A stretch of DNA of 43,166 nt from an uncultured Prevotellaceae bacterium (lineage in GTDB: Bacteria; Bacteroidota; Bacteroidia; Bacteroidales; Bacteroidaceae). The position numbers were made by a program, and so were the translations under genes. Of the stretch, positions 41,394 through 43,166 are shown piece after piece. The notes beneath the pieces are model-generated. The model was given only the letters and a program-made list of their open reading frames with translations, did no database searches and was not told the origin of the DNA. The stretch lies in the NCBI GenBank assembly GCA_947303855.1, contig CAMYZO010000021.1, forward strand, positions 1-43,166, read 5' to 3'. Numbering within the stretch: the stretch's first letter is position 1; each line of letters begins with the position of its first letter.

Positions 41394-42499
41394 GTCGCTC
41401 CCCGCATGGGGGGCGTGGATTGAAACGGGAGTACCCTCAACGGACTGGATACCTGTAAGGGTCGCTCCCCGCATGGGGGGCGTGGATTGAAACAGTTATG
41501 AGCAAACGACGCTTAATGTACTGTGCAGTCGCTCCCCGCATGGGGGGCGTGGATTGAAACTAGTGCTGTGTGGCCGATCTCGGTAAATCTGCCAGTCGCT
41601 CCCCGCATGGGGGGCGTGGATTGAAACCTTAACACGTTCGACATCTTGTTTCTTCCAACGGTCGCTCCCCGCATGGGGGGCGTGGATTGAAACCAATCAC
41701 TATGAACATGTCCGTCAATCATCTGACGTCGCTCCCCGCATGGGGGGCGTGGATTGAAACGTTTAGTGCCTTGTGGCCATTGTCGTATCTGCCGCATCGC
41801 TCCCCGCATGGGGGGCGTGGATTGAAACTTGATTATCAGTTTGACGCCCAGTATATAAAACGGTCGCTCCCCGCATGGGGGGCGTGGATTGAAACTGAAA
41901 TGACAAGTCAAAAGTGTTACGCTTAGGTGTCGCTCCCCGCATGGGGGGCGTGGATTGAAACCTGCCTACGCCGACCAACGACTACGGAACAGCACGTCGC
42001 TCCCCGCATGGGGGGCGTGGATTGAAACAAAGAATCAAGCATATCAGACAACGATTTTTCGGGTCGCTCCCCGCATGGGGGGCGTGGATTGAAACCTAAA
42101 TACGCAATGTACGAACATGCTCTGCCGGAGTCGCTCCCCGCATGGGGGGGCGTGGATTGAAACTGCTGGACATCCTTGACGGTAAGCCTGTTGCGCTGTC
42201 GCTCCCCGCATGGGGGGCGTGGATTGAAACAAGATTATCAGCATTAGCCTTAAGTTGGCGGCGGGTCGCTCCCCGCATGGGGGGCGTGGATTGAAACTGT
42301 TTTGGCTTCTTCCAATCATGCCATTGACAAGGTCGCTCCCCGCATGGGGGGCGTGGATTGAAACTGTTTTGGCTTCTTCCAATCATGCCATTGACAAGGT
42401 CGCTCCCCGCATGGGGGGCGTGGATTGAAACTCTGTCTCACCATACTGATTGGCAATATTATACTGGTCGCTCCCCGCATGGGGGGCGTGGATTGAAAC
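41394..42499 (+). CRISPR. Type I-C CRISPR array, 17 repeats and 16 spacers
   Basis: Repeats are 33 bp, beginning GTCGCTCCCCGCATGG and ending GGCGTGGATTGAAAC, the I-C type whose last 11 bases form the crRNA handle. CGCTCCCC pairs with GGGGGGCG, including one T-G wobble, in the hairpin. Repeat starts: 41394, 41461, 41528, 41595, 41661, 41728, 41796, 41863, 41929, 41996, 42063, 42130, 42198, 42265, 42332, 42399, 42467. Spacers are 33-35 bp, mostly 34. Repeat 7 starts with A instead of G, and repeat 12 has one extra G (34 bp). Spacers 14 and 15 (42298-42331 and 42365-42398) are identical. The last repeat is intact. Confidence 0.99.
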
Positions 42500-42754
42500 C
42501 CAATTCTCACCATTTACTTCTATCAAGTAATCACCTGTACGGATACCTTTCTGATAGGCCGCTGACACCTTGCGGATGACAGCTTTGAGGACTCCAAGCG
42601 TGTCGCCAGACTCTGACGGGATGAACGAAACACTGCCAGCCTCACTGTTGCTGACCGTGATTTCTTGTCCGTTATGAGGTACAAATACGAACTGCTTTTT
42701 AGGTGCGTCAATAATCAATGAAGCATGTTTCAATACAGCGCTTCCTACTCGCAT
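42500..42754 (-). pseudogene. Fragment of an aspartyl-protease/PDZ protein cut by the array
   Basis: The frame reads VGSAVLKHASLIIDAPKKQF at its start, typical of the end of a retropepsin-like domain. A PDZ-like segment (VSAAYQKGIRTGDYLIEVNG) follows, and the frame then runs straight into the last CRISPR repeat. The N-terminal protease part is missing: an in-frame TGA lies 8 codons before the first Met. The C-terminus is missing too. The fragment is about 85 residues. Family assignment is by eye; combined protease-PDZ proteins are common in Bacteroidales. Confidence 0.6.
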
Positions 42755-42794
42755 AGTTGGGTGTGCCAGATTTTGACTTCATTTTTTGAGTTTC

Positions 42795-43100
42795 TTATTT
42801 CTGTATAGATTCCAGCAGATTTGTGGCTATTTCTGGATTCCTAAACCTGATCAGATTGTCTTCAACAGAGTGATAGCCAAGAATATTGACGCTGCCGTGC
42901 CATATTGTACTTTTGTCGATAATGGCAGCATGTAGTGAAAGGTGGTTGATGGTGATAACACTAATGCCTTGATTTTGCAAACGACATGTATCATCATTTT
43001 CTTCTCTTGTGTAAAGCGCGACCTCTACACCATTTGCAGCTAAACTCGATAGTTCATGCCTTTTGTCCTTACATATCTTCAAGAGACAATGACCCGACAT
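42795..43100 (-). CDS. Phospholipase D-like fragment
   Basis: A 101-residue frame whose second half (LSLHAAIIDKSTIWHGSVNI, then EDNLIRFRNPEIATNLL) matches the C-terminal PLD-like module found on some bacterial helicases and nucleases. The normal HxK is HxA here, so the catalytic lysine is replaced. The preceding SLAANGVEVALYTRE is also typical of that fold. It has no upstream domain: the frame is closed by a TGA 2 codons before its first Met. It is most likely the tail of a broken gene, though a small intact protein cannot be excluded. Confidence 0.55.
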   Translation of the reverse strand: MSGHCLLKICKDKRHELSSLAANGVEVALYTREENDDTCRLQNQGISVITINHLSLHAAIIDKSTIWHGSVNILGYHSVEDNLIRFRNPEIATNLLESIQK

Positions 43101-43166
43101 GAATCGTCATCTTGCGAAGCTCGGGTGTCTGTTCCAGAACTTTGTCAACCTTTTCGCGGAAGGCAT
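43069..43166 (-). CDS. C-terminal end of an unrecognised gene, running off the window
   Basis: A frame open from the window edge ends at TAA (43069-43071). It reads AFREKVDKVLEQTPELRKMT and ends GSLSLEDM. It overlaps the first 32 bp of the PLD-like frame in another phase. It could be a real gene end, or the upstream half of the PLD-like gene after a frameshift. I do not recognise the family. Confidence 0.35.
   Translation of the reverse strand, partial: AFREKVDKVLEQTPELRKMTIHVGSLSLEDM

Noticed and set aside
41394..42499. Spacers targeting sequence within this window
   Set aside because: No spacer matches another part of the window by eye. A proper search against phage and host databases was not possible here.
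41496..42513. Several open frames across the CRISPR array encoding repetitive peptides (APHAGSD or PAWGAWIET type)
   Set aside because: These are translations of the repeat units in the array and have no independent support as genes.
41228..43166. Transposon ends or integrase at the edges of the CRISPR island
   Set aside because: I looked for terminal inverted repeats, target duplications, transposase or integrase motifs and tRNA genes near 31,955 and 42,500 and saw none.

Overview
The window looks like chromosome from a member of the Bacteroidota, most likely the order Bacteroidales and close to Prevotella. This rests on five things: the dcw gene order (mraZ to ftsZ without murF or ddl), TAnnTTTG-type -7 promoter boxes before most transcription units, a glycine-lipid acyltransferase pair, a DUF4292 lipoprotein, and a secreted glycosidase ending in a Prevotella-style sorting tail. 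The species assignment is inference.

Layout. (1) 1-15,912, minus strand: the division and cell-wall cluster mraZ-rsmH-ftsL-ftsI-murE-mraY-murD-ftsW-murG-murC-ftsQ-ftsA-ftsZ. It starts at a promoter overlapped by three 10-bp-phased GTGG repeats (probable MraZ operator) and ends at a rho-independent terminator. Four of its gene junctions carry simple repeats or a hairpin/G-quadruplex motif. (2) 16,034-17,910, plus: glsA-glsB-like acyltransferases for glycine lipids, divergent from mraZ. (3) 17,905-23,761, minus: GH53 galactanase, dGTPase, an AT-rich pair of secreted proteins, and an unusual membrane-spanning Kelch/AraC regulator. (4) 23,824-28,547, plus: dut, a TPR protein, a DUF4292 lipoprotein and an EnvC-like degenerate LytM protein, probably one envelope operon. 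(5) 28,558-31,954: argE-like deacetylase and a long-chain acyl-CoA synthetase diverging from an 82-bp promoter region, then an orphan HigA-like regulator. (6) 32,131-42,499, plus: a complete type I-C CRISPR-Cas locus (cas3-cas5c-cas8c-cas7c-rhuM-cas4-cas1-cas2-array). The array has 17 repeats and 16 spacers. (7) 42,500-43,166, minus: broken gene remnants.

The most unusual part is the CRISPR locus. Its Cas8c has a tandemly duplicated N-terminal domain (719 residues, two copies of a segment of about 130 residues). A RhuM-family gene lies between the effector and adaptation genes with gaps of only 4-6 bp, and contains a perfect 25-nt palindrome. Cas5c lacks two of the three residues proposed for catalysis in the Bacillus halodurans enzyme. 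Two adjacent spacers are identical, and the array ends directly against a truncated aspartyl-protease/PDZ gene. In the inferred scheme, Cas5c processes the crRNA, Cas8c/Cas7c plus an internally initiated Cas11c form Cascade, Cas3 degrades the target, and Cas4-Cas1-Cas2 add spacers. The role of RhuM is unknown.
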